This document shows, in pieces, positions 43,234-51,708 of a DNA stretch of 64,000 bases. Numbering within the stretch: position 1 is the first letter of the stretch; each line of letters starts with the position of its first letter. The translations under genes were made by a program, and so were the position numbers. Source of the DNA: Pedobacter sp. BMA (GTDB taxonomy: Bacteria > Bacteroidota > Bacteroidia > Sphingobacteriales > Sphingobacteriaceae); NCBI RefSeq assembly GCF_001027745.1, contig NZ_LECU01000008.1, forward strand, positions 62,001 to 126,000, written 5' to 3'. Under the pieces are notes generated by a model, which saw only the letters and a program-made list of their open reading frames with translations, did not search any database and was not told the DNA's origin.

Positions 43234-44505
43234 TTGAAAGTAGTACACTTAAATACCTATGATGGAAATGGCGGAGCTGGCAGAGCCTGCCTTCGCCTGA
43301 GCGACGCATTGAATGCAAATGGTATAGAGTCGAAAGTACTGGTATATTATAAATTTGGAAACAATCCAAAGATTGATACATTCAGCAAGTCTCCTTTTCA
43401 GAGAGCGAAGGCAGTTTTCAATATCCTCTCGGAAAGATATTATGCCAAATGGCTGAGCAAATCCGTTAAGACTCCTTTTAGTTTGCAGTGGTTCGGGCGA
43501 TCGATCAAAAATCATCCTGAAGTGAAAAATGCTGATGTTATTCATTTGCATTGGGTAAATCATGGGTTTTTAACTCCAAAGTTTTTAGCTGAGCTTGACG
43601 AATTGGAGAAACCTATTGTGTGGACTTTCCACGACAGCAATGCATTTACAGGCGGTTGCCATGTGCGTTATGGCTGTGAAAATTTCCATCAGCAATGTGG
43701 CAATTGTCCGATTCTGAAAATGAGTGGTAATGATGATATTTCACACAAGACCTGGCAACGTAAACAAAAGGCTTATAGTGAACTTAATTTTCATATTGTG
43801 GCACCGAGTAAGTGGATGGCTAAGTCGGTCAAGTTTAGCAGTTTATTAGGTACGCGAAACACTTCGGTGATCCCCAATACAATAGAAACCAATATTTTCA
43901 AACCTTATGTTAAAGCTGAAGCGAAGAAAATATTAAAAATCAATCCGGATAAATTTGTGCTGATGAGTGGATTTATGCCGTCAAAAAATGATAAGCATAA
44001 GGGAACGCCTTATTTGATTGAAGCATTGGAAATCTTATCCAAAAGATCGGGAATTAACAAAGCAAATATTGAACTGGTTATTTTTGGCAATAAAGAAAAT
44101 GCGGAAATGCCTGAATTCCCTTTTAAAACGACATTTCTAGGTACGATAAGTAAAGATGATCATTTAGCAAAATGTTATTCGGCTGCGGATGCTTTTATTA
44201 CACCGTCGCTCGAAGACAATTTACCCAATACGGTGATGGAAAGTCTGGCTTGTGCCACTCCGGTAATTGCTTTTACTACAGGTGGAATTCCCGATATGGT
44301 AAAGCACATGCAGAATGGTTACCTGGCAGAATATAAAAATGCCCGTGATCTTGCAAATGGAATTGAATGGCTTTACCACCGCCCGAATAAGGAAGAGATA
44401 CAAAAAGCAGCAAGGCTAAGTATTCTGGCAGATTTTTCGGAAGAGGTTATTGCTGCTGAACACATTCACCTGTACGAAACCCTGATTGATTTGCAACCAA
44501 AATAG
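43234..44505 (+). CDS. GT4-family glycosyltransferase
   Basis: A GT-B glycosyltransferase of about 423 aa. It opens with KVVHLNTYDGNGGAGRACLRLSDALN, the acceptor-domain Gly-rich loop. The donor site lies at SADAFITPSLEDNLPNTVMESLACATPVIAFTTGGIPD (about residues 318-355) with the E-x7-E pattern of GT4. No ATG precedes the conserved N-terminus, so the start is a TTG: 43234 (chosen) or 43225. The middle contains a Cys-rich insert (FTGGCHVRYGCENFHQQCG), typical of a Bacteroidota subgroup. It is followed by a GT2 gene after 115 bp. The product is probably a surface polysaccharide; the sugar is unknown. Confidence 0.85.
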   Translation: MKVVHLNTYDGNGGAGRACLRLSDALNANGIESKVLVYYKFGNNPKIDTFSKSPFQRAKAVFNILSERYYAKWLSKSVKTPFSLQWFGRSIKNHPEVKNADVIHLHWVNHGFLTPKFLAELDELEKPIVWTFHDSNAFTGGCHVRYGCENFHQQCGNCPILKMSGNDDISHKTWQRKQKAYSELNFHIVAPSKWMAKSVKFSSLLGTRNTSVIPNTIETNIFKPYVKAEAKKILKINPDKFVLMSGFMPSKNDKHKGTPYLIEALEILSKRSGINKANIELVIFGNKENAEMPEFPFKTTFLGTISKDDHLAKCYSAADAFITPSLEDNLPNTVMESLACATPVIAFTTGGIPDMVKHMQNGYLAEYKNARDLANGIEWLYHRPNKEEIQKAARLSILADFSEEVIAAEHIHLYETLIDLQPK

Positions 44506-44620
44506 TTTTGACTTGAAGATTAATTTAATCTTTACATTCCAATTTATTTGAGGGTATACAAACCGACAAATCTTTGCTAAATTTATAGCGTTTCGACTAG
44601 CCAAATGAAAAAATATAGCA

Positions 44621-45367
44621 ATGCCTAAACTGACCATCATCACCATCGTATATAATAACGTCCGGGACATTGAACGAACGATAAAATCAATCACCAATCA
44701 AACCTGCAAAAGCATCGAATACATTGTAATCGATGGGGCATCAACTGATGGTACGCTGGAAGTGGTTAATAAGTATCAAACCCAAGTCTCTAAAATTGTT
44801 TCAGAGCCTGACAAAGGGATTTATGATGCGATGAATAAGGGGCTGGCATTGGCTACAGGAGATTACGTTTTGTTTATGAATTCGGGCGATGAGATTTACG
44901 ATGAACATACGGTAGAGGATGTTTTTGATTCGGCTCCTGGTGCAGATATCTATTATGGAGAAACCGAAATGTATAACGATAAATGGGAAAACCTGGGAAG
45001 AAGAAGACACGAGGCACCGGAGCATTTTGATTGGACGAGTTTTAAATATGGGATGAACATCAGCCACCAGGCGATATACATCAGAAGGAGTATTGTTACG
45101 CCATATGATTTAAGCTACAAATACAGTTCGGATATCGACTGGATCATAAAGGCGGCGAAGAAAGCATCGAACATTGTTAATGTTCACCGCTATGTGGCCA
45201 AGTATCTGGTTGGTGGTATGAGCAAGAAAAAACATCGCGAGAGTTTGAAGGAGCGTTTTAACATCTTCACTAAATATTATGGGCTGATTCCTAATATTTT
45301 TAACCACCTGATTATTGCAGGAAATCTGGTTATGTATTTTCTTAAACACCGGAGAACGAATGACTAA
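44621..45367 (+). CDS. GT2-family glycosyltransferase
   Basis: A 248-aa GT-A enzyme. Seen: LTIITIVYNNVRDIERTIKSIT (residues 4-25), YIVIDGASTDGTLEVV (about 35-50), and GDYVLFMNSGDEIYDEHTVED with the metal-binding acidic pair in the SGD element (about 88-92), a common variant in the Bacteroidota WcaA-like group. No membrane segment. A tiny frame of seven codons (MKKYSNA, 44605-44628) overlaps the start and could influence translation. Together with the preceding GT4 gene it forms a two-gene sugar-transfer unit. Confidence 0.87.
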   Translation: MPKLTIITIVYNNVRDIERTIKSITNQTCKSIEYIVIDGASTDGTLEVVNKYQTQVSKIVSEPDKGIYDAMNKGLALATGDYVLFMNSGDEIYDEHTVEDVFDSAPGADIYYGETEMYNDKWENLGRRRHEAPEHFDWTSFKYGMNISHQAIYIRRSIVTPYDLSYKYSSDIDWIIKAAKKASNIVNVHRYVAKYLVGGMSKKKHRESLKERFNIFTKYYGLIPNIFNHLIIAGNLVMYFLKHRRTND

Positions 45368-45438
45368 TCTCATTTTCTAAAAACAAAATTTCCTGAATGA
45401 ATGTCTTTAAATACATACCTATTTAAAACAGAAAGATT

Positions 45439-45999
45439 ATGGGACAATTAAGTAACCGCACAATCGCTGTTCTTTCAGAAAGCGGATTTGAAGAAGTTGA
45501 ATTAACTGAGCCGGTAAAGAGATTAAAAGAGGAAGGTGCAACCGTACATATCATTTCCTCAAAAAGTGGAAAAATTAAAGCCTGGGATCAGGACCATTGG
45601 TCGATAGAGGTGGATGTTGACAAAACCATTGCAGAGGCAGATGCTGACGATTATAACGGATTGCTTTTACCGGGTGGCGTAATTAATCCTGATCAGCTAA
45701 GGGTAAATGAAGATGCCATTGCTTTTGTGAAGTCCTTCTTTACAGATGGCAAGCCTGTCGCAGCCATTTGCCATGGTCCGCAAACACTGATAAATGCGGA
45801 TGTAGTTCAGGGCCGAAAATTAACTTCAGTAAAAAATATTTCACAGGATTTGATCAATGCAGGGGCTTTGTGGAGTGACGAAGAAGTAGTAGTGGACCAG
45901 GGTTTGGTTACCAGCAGAACACCTGAAGATTTACCTGCTTTCAATGATAAAATTGTAGAAGAGTTTGCGGAGGGAATACATGAGGGCCAACACGCTTAA
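45439..45999 (+). CDS. DJ-1/PfpI family protein (type 1 glutamine amidotransferase-like)
   Basis: A 186-aa protein of the PfpI/YhbO branch. Seen: NRTIAVLSESGFEEVELTEPVKRLKEEG at the N-terminus with the conserved Glu near residue 18, GLLLPGGVINPDQLR, and the nucleophile elbow PVAAICHGPQTL with Cys at about 115 followed by His. These proteins are reported as proteases, deglycases or glyoxalases acting on glycation damage, and are often stress-induced. It is a single gene ending near a bidirectional hairpin. Confidence 0.9.
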   Translation: MGQLSNRTIAVLSESGFEEVELTEPVKRLKEEGATVHIISSKSGKIKAWDQDHWSIEVDVDKTIAEADADDYNGLLLPGGVINPDQLRVNEDAIAFVKSFFTDGKPVAAICHGPQTLINADVVQGRKLTSVKNISQDLINAGALWSDEEVVVDQGLVTSRTPEDLPAFNDKIVEEFAEGIHEGQHA

Positions 46000-46030
46000 T
46001 GTTTTGGACGCTCTTTCTAGATTCACTCAA

Positions 46031-46058
46031 AAACGGCTGGCAAAATTGTCAGCCGTTT
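46031..46058. terminator. Terminator hairpin between convergent genes
   Basis: AAACGGCTG / CAGCCGTTT, extended to a 12-bp imperfect stem with an AAAT loop, lies 32 bp after the PfpI-family stop and just before the end of the kinase-like gene on the other strand. T tracts are short. Confidence 0.65.
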
Positions 46059-46060
46059 GC

Positions 46061-47104
46061 TTATAACTTCACTTGCCGGATGATGTTTTTAATATTCAGC
46101 TCAATGATATCTGTCATGTTGCCGCATTTCAGATAATTTTTATCTTTAAAATATTCACTCATACTTTGCTTTAACACCGCAATATTTTCTGGCGTGGTTA
46201 GCTCTTCCTTATTTGATACATCGCGCAAATCAGTCAACCGGTGCCGCTCACTCCTCACCCGGTGAACAATAGATGAACGCTCTTCCTGCTGATACTGTAA
46301 AACTGTTTTCTCGGTCAGCTGCTCCATACTCATTTTTACATACGGAAGATTTTCTTTAAAAAACTGGGGCAAATAAACCTTCAGATTCCCTTCATAAAAC
46401 TGCTGATCAAAGTCTATAGCACGTATGCGGAATTGAATGTCATCAAAATCAGGTGTAATCTGTACAACAAAGTTATATGCCCTCATATCTCCCAGGAGCA
46501 TAATCAGGCAACGCTCATTAAACTTCACAAATTCTTTAGCAATACGGGTGGGATTAAATTCCGGGGTATACAACTGTCCTTTTGTAAAAACATCTCCGGG
46601 GATACCGGCAATATGTTCTTCCACGAGGGTATCTCCATCCACCAGATAGTTTACTTGATTAGGAGATAAAATCTCTTCCATTTCCAGTCCGTAAATACGT
46701 GAGGCATCTGCCTTCTTGATATAGAAATAATCGTAAACATCATTTAATCTGTTTACGATTCTGATGCGGAAGGGATGAGTATTGCCGAAGGTGCAGTATT
46801 CAATCTTATCGATGTATTTATGTTCAACAATCCGAAGGTTGCCGGAAGCTTTTAAGTTGGCATAGACTTCTTTCAATCCGTTGTGCAGGTTTTCAATCAG
46901 GTCCTGTGCGTAAATCGGACCTTCCCATAAAGAATCTTTTCCGGCTTTGTCCATCAACGGGAAAGCCTCATTGAACTGCATGAGATCTTGATAGGATATA
47001 GGTAATTTAGCCTCACGCTGATAGGTCCGCAAATACTTCTGCAAAGCTGGCGTAACGGGAAAAATTGGTTTTTTCTTCAGAATTTTTACATCATCATTTT
47101 CCAT
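46061..47104 (-). CDS. Hypothetical protein with kinase-like motifs
   Basis: A 347-aa cytosolic protein that I do not recognise by name. Several segments recall a protein-kinase or APH-like fold: YDYFYIKKADASR (about 125-137; a candidate beta-3 Lys), VEEHIAGIPGDVF (about 161-173; hinge-like), IMLLGDMRAYNFVVQIT (about 201-217; like the catalytic loop D-x4-N), and FRIRAIDFDQQF (about 226-237; like a D-F-G/D-F-D metal motif). The order and spacing of these elements fit a kinase C-lobe. No signal peptide or membrane segment. It stands alone, convergent with the PfpI-family gene. The kinase reading is inference and could be wrong. Confidence 0.55.
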   Translation of the reverse strand: MENDDVKILKKKPIFPVTPALQKYLRTYQREAKLPISYQDLMQFNEAFPLMDKAGKDSLWEGPIYAQDLIENLHNGLKEVYANLKASGNLRIVEHKYIDKIEYCTFGNTHPFRIRIVNRLNDVYDYFYIKKADASRIYGLEMEEILSPNQVNYLVDGDTLVEEHIAGIPGDVFTKGQLYTPEFNPTRIAKEFVKFNERCLIMLLGDMRAYNFVVQITPDFDDIQFRIRAIDFDQQFYEGNLKVYLPQFFKENLPYVKMSMEQLTEKTVLQYQQEERSSIVHRVRSERHRLTDLRDVSNKEELTTPENIAVLKQSMSEYFKDKNYLKCGNMTDIIELNIKNIIRQVKL

Positions 47105-47183
47105 GTATCAGCAATGTAGTGTTTAAAAATTCAACGGCAAAGAAAATAAAGCAAGCGCAATGAACCTTGAGATAAATAGTAAA

Positions 47184-47222
47184 CTTTGTGTGCTTTGCGG
47201 ATATTTCTTTGTGCCCTTTGTG
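47184..47222. repeat. Cluster of CTTTGTG heptamers in the upstream region of the kinase-like gene
   Basis: CTTTGTG at 47184, CTTTGCG at 47193, CTTTGTG at 47207 and 47216 (spacings 9, 14 and 9), in the gap between two minus-strand genes. On the minus strand this reads as CACAAAG repeats, a type of intergenic repeat often seen in Bacteroidota. Confidence 0.6.
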
Positions 47223-47238
47223 GTTAAATAACGTCAAA

Positions 47239-48417
47239 TCAGGGATAATTAAAAGGCAAACCAGCTAAATACCTGCTTATTCTGCGGTAGGGATAATCAC
47301 CTGCACCATGATCTGCAAACTGCACAATAATGGTATTGGTTATTGGATCGACGTATAGCCTCTGTCCTAGCATTCCTTCCGCAGCGTAATCGCCGGTTGC
47401 TCCTTCCTGCGGAATCCACCACATATAGTGATGGGCTGATTTTTGCCAGCCTTTGGCCGAAGCCGGCTTTTCGATACCGATGCTAATCGATTGCGCTACC
47501 CATGGCTTTGGCACCACCTGAACATGATTATATTCTCCATGGTGTAGATAGAGCCTGCCAATCTTTGCCAGATCGATTGCTGTAACCTGAAACCGGCTTG
47601 CTGTATTTGCCAGTCCGGACGGCTGATCTAATCCAAAGGATGCTGAATACTGGGCACCGACTTTCCTCCAAACCGATTCTTCAAAGAACCGGGCTACAGG
47701 TTTTCCGCTTGCCCGCTCCAAAACCCAACCCAATAAAATTGGATCAATGCTTTTATATTTCCATACAGTACCCGGCTGGTTATCGAGCCTGACTTTCATC
47801 AGCTCTTTTTTGATATCATGTGTATAATAATATTTTGCCTCATCCGAAAAGAAAGCCTTCATTACTCCGCCTAAAGCATCCTGAAAGGCTAAACCAGACT
47901 TCATATCTAAAAGGTTTTTTATCGTAATGTTTTTAAATGAGGCGTTTTTAGCCAGTTCGGGGATGTAATTTGTTATCCGATCATTTAAATTTTTAATATC
48001 TCCCGCAGCTAAAGCCTGACCAATCATAATCGACACCATGCTTTTCGCGCCGGAAAATATAGTCGTTAAAGTGCTATCGGTGTAACCCGGGCTATACTTC
48101 TCATAAAGTATGCTATCATTTCTGATCACCAGGAATACGTTCAGTTTACCTTTTTTGAAATATTCATTAAAGCTAATCATGTGCTGATCTCCATCGCGAA
48201 CCATAAGCGTATCGATATCATTTCTTATTGTACCTGAACGATGAAAATGAAAAGGGCTGGCACTTTTATGCACGATATCCTGCGGGAAGGCTTTATAAGT
48301 GGCGGCATCAGGAGTGCGGTACCACAGAACCCTGACCAAATAGGGCTGAATGATAAATAAAGATATGATGCCAAATAAGAAGACTACTATCAAATAAGTT
48401 AAAATCTTTTTAAACAT
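47239..48417 (-). CDS. Serine hydrolase (class C beta-lactamase/esterase family)
   Basis: A membrane-anchored serine hydrolase of 392 aa. The long open frame starts at 48510, but its first 31 residues have no family support and overlap the preceding gene; the ATG at 48417 (MFKKILTYLIVVFLFGIISLF) gives a signal anchor and is chosen. The S-x-x-K motif is IFSGAKSMVSI (Ser nucleophile); a Tyr element follows in YKSIDPILLG, and the C-terminal HxG-like region is QFADHGAGDYP. Members hydrolyse peptides, esters or beta-lactams; no substrate is indicated. It lies 30 bp downstream of the acyltransferase gene, so it may be co-transcribed. Confidence 0.85.
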   Translation of the reverse strand: MFKKILTYLIVVFLFGIISLFIIQPYLVRVLWYRTPDAATYKAFPQDIVHKSASPFHFHRSGTIRNDIDTLMVRDGDQHMISFNEYFKKGKLNVFLVIRNDSILYEKYSPGYTDSTLTTIFSGAKSMVSIMIGQALAAGDIKNLNDRITNYIPELAKNASFKNITIKNLLDMKSGLAFQDALGGVMKAFFSDEAKYYYTHDIKKELMKVRLDNQPGTVWKYKSIDPILLGWVLERASGKPVARFFEESVWRKVGAQYSASFGLDQPSGLANTASRFQVTAIDLAKIGRLYLHHGEYNHVQVVPKPWVAQSISIGIEKPASAKGWQKSAHHYMWWIPQEGATGDYAAEGMLGQRLYVDPITNTIIVQFADHGAGDYPYRRISRYLAGLPFNYP

Positions 48418-48446
48418 GACGCTGGACATAGTCTGCAAATATAAAA

Positions 48447-49346
48447 TTAATTCTCCTGTGCAAGCCATGCTCCTGCCTGTGGTTTGTGCTTCCACCTCCG
48501 GTGACTCCACAACCAGTACGCAGGTTCCTGCCGAATTATTTCCTCCAGAAACCTGGTATGCATCTCGGTAATCTCGAATTGTTCAGTTTCATTAGGATTT
48601 AAACATAATGGCACGCATTCGACGTCATAATACCCGCGTTTTAAAACCCTAACCTTAAGATAAAAAATAGGCCGATTGGTTTTCTTCGCTATCTTTTCTA
48701 TACCAAGCTGTATAGCGGCTGGCTGATTTAAAAAGGTGGTCCAATAGTGTGATTCATCTTTGGCCGGTGCCTGATCATTACCGAAACTAAAACTTGTTGG
48801 CCCGTTTTTGCTTAAAGTAAGTGCCCTCATGGTTTGGCGCATGGGCACCATATGATTTCCAAAACGGCTTCTGATTTTTCTGAACCAGATATCAAATACC
48901 GGATTACTCAAAGGTTTATATATCGGGTAATGATTTCCAGAGAAATTTAGTCCAATCCCTATGGTGCCCCACTCCCAGTTTCCATAGTGTGCTGAGCAAA
49001 ACAAAACGCTTTGCCCGTTTTCTAAATAATGTTCAGCCAATTCTGTATTTCTGAAAACAAACCGTTTACGGATTTCCGCTTTAGAAATGGTGGTCATTTT
49101 TATCACTTCAAAAATTAAGGACGCCAGGTATTTATAATAGCGTTTCTCAATTGCCACAATTTCTGAAAGTGGTTTGCCGGGAAAGGCGTTTAGCAGATTT
49201 CCTCTGACTACCTTTTTTCGATATCCGAAAATATGATATAGTAATAGATAACTACCATCCGCAAGTATATAGAGAATGGATAGAGGAAGAAGTGACAATG
49301 CACTCAAAAAAAATATGCCCAGGAATGAAATGCCTTTCTTAATCAT
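48447..49346 (-). CDS. Lysophospholipid/lipid A acyltransferase family (LpxL-like)
   Basis: An inner-membrane acyltransferase of 299 aa. The open frame starts at 49460, but the family-typical signal anchor begins at the ATG at 49346 (MIKKGISFLGIFFLSALSLLPLSILY), which I chose. The catalytic H-x4-E motif is visible in CSAHYGNWEWG (His, then Glu after four residues), followed by IYKPLSNPVFD and a C-terminal WLWSHRRWKHKP, a hallmark of LpxL/HtrB enzymes. These add secondary acyl chains to lipid A or to aminolipids. A serine hydrolase gene follows closely. Which acceptor is used in this species cannot be told. Confidence 0.88.
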   Translation of the reverse strand: MIKKGISFLGIFFLSALSLLPLSILYILADGSYLLLYHIFGYRKKVVRGNLLNAFPGKPLSEIVAIEKRYYKYLASLIFEVIKMTTISKAEIRKRFVFRNTELAEHYLENGQSVLFCSAHYGNWEWGTIGIGLNFSGNHYPIYKPLSNPVFDIWFRKIRSRFGNHMVPMRQTMRALTLSKNGPTSFSFGNDQAPAKDESHYWTTFLNQPAAIQLGIEKIAKKTNRPIFYLKVRVLKRGYYDVECVPLCLNPNETEQFEITEMHTRFLEEIIRQEPAYWLWSHRRWKHKPQAGAWLAQEN

Positions 49347-49494
49347 GCAGGATGAGTTGATGGGCAAAATTAAAAGTGCTGAAAAAAATTTATGCCATGA
49401 AAATGTTAGATTTCTGGGTTGGCATCCGGTTTGAGTTTTCGCTGACAGAAAATACCCCAAGTGATTAATAATTGCCGGAATTCGGTAACAAAAA

Positions 49495-49518
49495 AAGCCC
49501 CGACTTTCATCGGGGCTT
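49495..49518 (-). terminator. Intrinsic terminator of typA
   Basis: AAGCCCCGA / TCGGGGCTT, a perfect 9-bp G/C-rich stem with a 6-base loop, followed by six T residues on the minus strand, 20 bp past the typA stop. Confidence 0.9.
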
Positions 49519-49537
49519 GCAATATATTTTTAAAAGG

Positions 49538-51343
49538 TTAAGCGAACTGCTTTCCTTTAACTTTACGTTCTTGTTCAGTTAAGAAGATTTTACGTAAACG
49601 CATGCTTGCTGGTGTAATCTCAATATATTCATCGGCCTGGATGTACTCCATTGCCTCTTCCAGTGAGAATTTAATTGCAGGTGCGATACGGGTGTTATCA
49701 TCAGTACCTGACGCACGCATGTTCGTTAAAGCTTTACCTTTAACAACGTTTACTACCAAGTCGTTGTCACGGATATGCTCACCCATAATCTGACCTTCAT
49801 AAACATCAACTCCCGGATCAATAAAGAAACGACCTCTATCTTGTAATTTATCGATTGAATAAGCAGTAGTCTGACCTTTTTCCATTGAAATCAATACACC
49901 ATTTAAACGACCAGGGATAGTTCCTTTCCAAGGCTCGTAAGCTTTGAAACGGTGTGCCATGATTGCCTCACCAGCAGTAGCAGTTAATACGTTATTACGT
50001 AAACCAATGATACCACGGGATGGGATTTCGAATTCTAAATGCTGTAAATCACCTTTTGGCTCCATAATCAATAACTCACCTTTACGTTGTGTTACCAATT
50101 CGATTACTTTACCAGAAACTTCACCAGGTACATCAACAATTAAAGTCTCAACCGGCTCATGTTTTTTACCATCGATTTCTTTAACGATAACCTGTGGCTG
50201 ACCAACCTGTAGTTCATAACCTTCACGACGCATTGTTTCGATTAATACAGATAAGTGGAGAATACCACGACCGTAAACCAACCATGAATCAGGTGAAGCA
50301 GTTTCCACAACTTTAAGGGCAAGGTTTTTCTCCATCTCTTTCATCAAACGATCTTTGATCCGTTGAGAAGTAACCAACTTACCTTCTTTACCGAAGAATG
50401 GTGAGTTATTAATAGTGAACAACATGTTCATCGTCGGCTCATCAATGCTGATTACCGGTAATTGTTCCGGAGCTTCAAAATCAGCGATAGTATCACCAAT
50501 ATCAAAACCATCGATACCAACAACTGCACAGATATCTCCTGAACTTACTTCAGTAGCTTTAACTTTACCTAAACCTTCGAATGTATAAAGTTCTTTTACT
50601 CTTGATTTCACGATTTTACCATCGCGTTTGATTAAAGTAACCGGCTGGTTTTCTTTAATTGTACCACGGTGAACACGACCAATTGCAATACGGCCTACGA
50701 AAGATGAATAATCTAAAGAGGTGATTTGCATTTGTAAAGTACCATCATTGATTGGAGCTGGTGGAATGTTAGCTACAACGGCATCTAATAGAGCAAAGAT
50801 ATCGGTAGTTGGCTTCTGCCAGTCAGTGCTCATCCATCCTTGTTTAGACGAACCGTAGATAACAGGGAAATCTAGTTGCTCTTCAGTTGCTTCAAGGTTA
50901 AAGAACAATTCGAAAATTTGCTCATAAACCTCTTCAGGGCGACAGTTCTCTTTATCCACTTTATTTACCACCACAATTGGCTTTAAACCTAGTGCCAAAG
51001 CTTTTTGCGTTACGAAACGCGTTTGAGGCATTGCACCTTCAAAAGCATCGCAAAGTAAAAGTACTCCATCGGCCATCTTCAAAACACGCTCTACCTCACC
51101 GCCAAAATCCGCGTGACCAGGTGTATCGATAATGTTAATTTTTACGTCTTTGTATTGAACAGATACGTTTTTAGACACGATCGTGATACCACGCTCCCGC
51201 TCTAAATCGTTGTTATCCAATATCAACTCTCCTGTTTGTTCGTTGTCACGAAAAATAGAACAAGAGTGTAAAATCTTATCAACCAACGTGGTTTTACCGT
51301 GGTCAACGTGTGCTATAATAGCTATATTTCTAATCTTTTGCAT
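49538..51343 (-). CDS. typA: Ribosome-associated translational GTPase TypA/BipA
   Basis: A translation-factor-like GTPase of 601 aa that binds ribosomes under stress and in the cold. Seen: G1 AHVDHGKTTLVDK near the N-terminus, GITIVSKNVS (switch I), G3 DTPGHADFGGEVERV, G4 NKVDKENCRP, and the TypA-specific C-terminal region with GRGILHLSVLIETMRREGYEL and LRLRKIFL-like end (MRLRKIFLTEQERK). The open frame begins at 51406, but a TAnnTTTG promoter box lies at 51366-51373, inside that extension, so the ATG at 51343 (MQKIRNIAIIAHVDHG) is the true start. It ends with a strong terminator. Synonym bipA. Confidence 0.96.
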   Translation of the reverse strand: MQKIRNIAIIAHVDHGKTTLVDKILHSCSIFRDNEQTGELILDNNDLERERGITIVSKNVSVQYKDVKINIIDTPGHADFGGEVERVLKMADGVLLLCDAFEGAMPQTRFVTQKALALGLKPIVVVNKVDKENCRPEEVYEQIFELFFNLEATEEQLDFPVIYGSSKQGWMSTDWQKPTTDIFALLDAVVANIPPAPINDGTLQMQITSLDYSSFVGRIAIGRVHRGTIKENQPVTLIKRDGKIVKSRVKELYTFEGLGKVKATEVSSGDICAVVGIDGFDIGDTIADFEAPEQLPVISIDEPTMNMLFTINNSPFFGKEGKLVTSQRIKDRLMKEMEKNLALKVVETASPDSWLVYGRGILHLSVLIETMRREGYELQVGQPQVIVKEIDGKKHEPVETLIVDVPGEVSGKVIELVTQRKGELLIMEPKGDLQHLEFEIPSRGIIGLRNNVLTATAGEAIMAHRFKAYEPWKGTIPGRLNGVLISMEKGQTTAYSIDKLQDRGRFFIDPGVDVYEGQIMGEHIRDNDLVVNVVKGKALTNMRASGTDDNTRIAPAIKFSLEEAMEYIQADEYIEITPASMRLRKIFLTEQERKVKGKQFA

Positions 51344-51365
51344 AAAATGCGCCTCAAATTTGGCG

Positions 51366-51373
51366 CAAAGATA
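51366..51373 (-). promoter_or_regulatory. -7 promoter box for typA
   Basis: Minus strand TATCTTTG, an exact TAnnTTTG match. The predicted start near 51360 leaves a leader of about 17 bases before the ATG at 51343 and excludes the upstream in-frame start at 51406. Confidence 0.55.
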
Positions 51374-51434
51374 ATGTTTTGAAATGGATTTTCTACTATG
51401 ACCCAAACTATTTAATGCTATGATAATGTTCTAA

Positions 51435-51641
51435 TTATCTCATTTTTAAACCAAAAGCAATCATGGGTACGTTGCCTTCACTAAGTCTAACTTTTTCCCA
51501 AGTGAGTTTTAACCATGAGGTAAATGAAGAGTAACCTTCTATATTACCTTACGGCACCCAGATTGTCGCACCCAAAAGATGATCATGAGCATATTGACTA
51601 TAAAAAATTGAAAAAAGCAACCGAATAGATGTACTGCACAT
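51435..51641 (-). pseudogene. Remnant of a coding sequence with an in-frame stop
   Basis: In one minus-strand frame the sequence from 51641 reads MCSTSIRLLFSIFYSQYAHDHLLGATIWVP, meets TAA at 51549-51551, then continues for 37 codons as GNIEGYSSFTSWLKLT, a short middle part and GNVPMIAFGLKMR before TAA at 51435-51437. The composition is protein-like on both sides of the stop, and a single-base change (TAA to TAC or TAT) would restore a PYGN segment. No family is recognised; the ending resembles that of an outer-membrane barrel protein. It lies between typA and an esterase gene. Could also be chance, since the stretch is short. Confidence 0.4.
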
Positions 51642-51708
51642 CCTGGAAAGTTCCCAATAGCAGTGAATGCCTGGTCATCAGTCCAAATTTTAAATACAAG
51701 AGATAAGG
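51642..51708. other. Rest of the typA-esterase gap
   Basis: No ORF, hairpin or promoter was recognised here. It may be more of the decayed gene described above, but reading frames here disagree. Confidence 0.35.
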
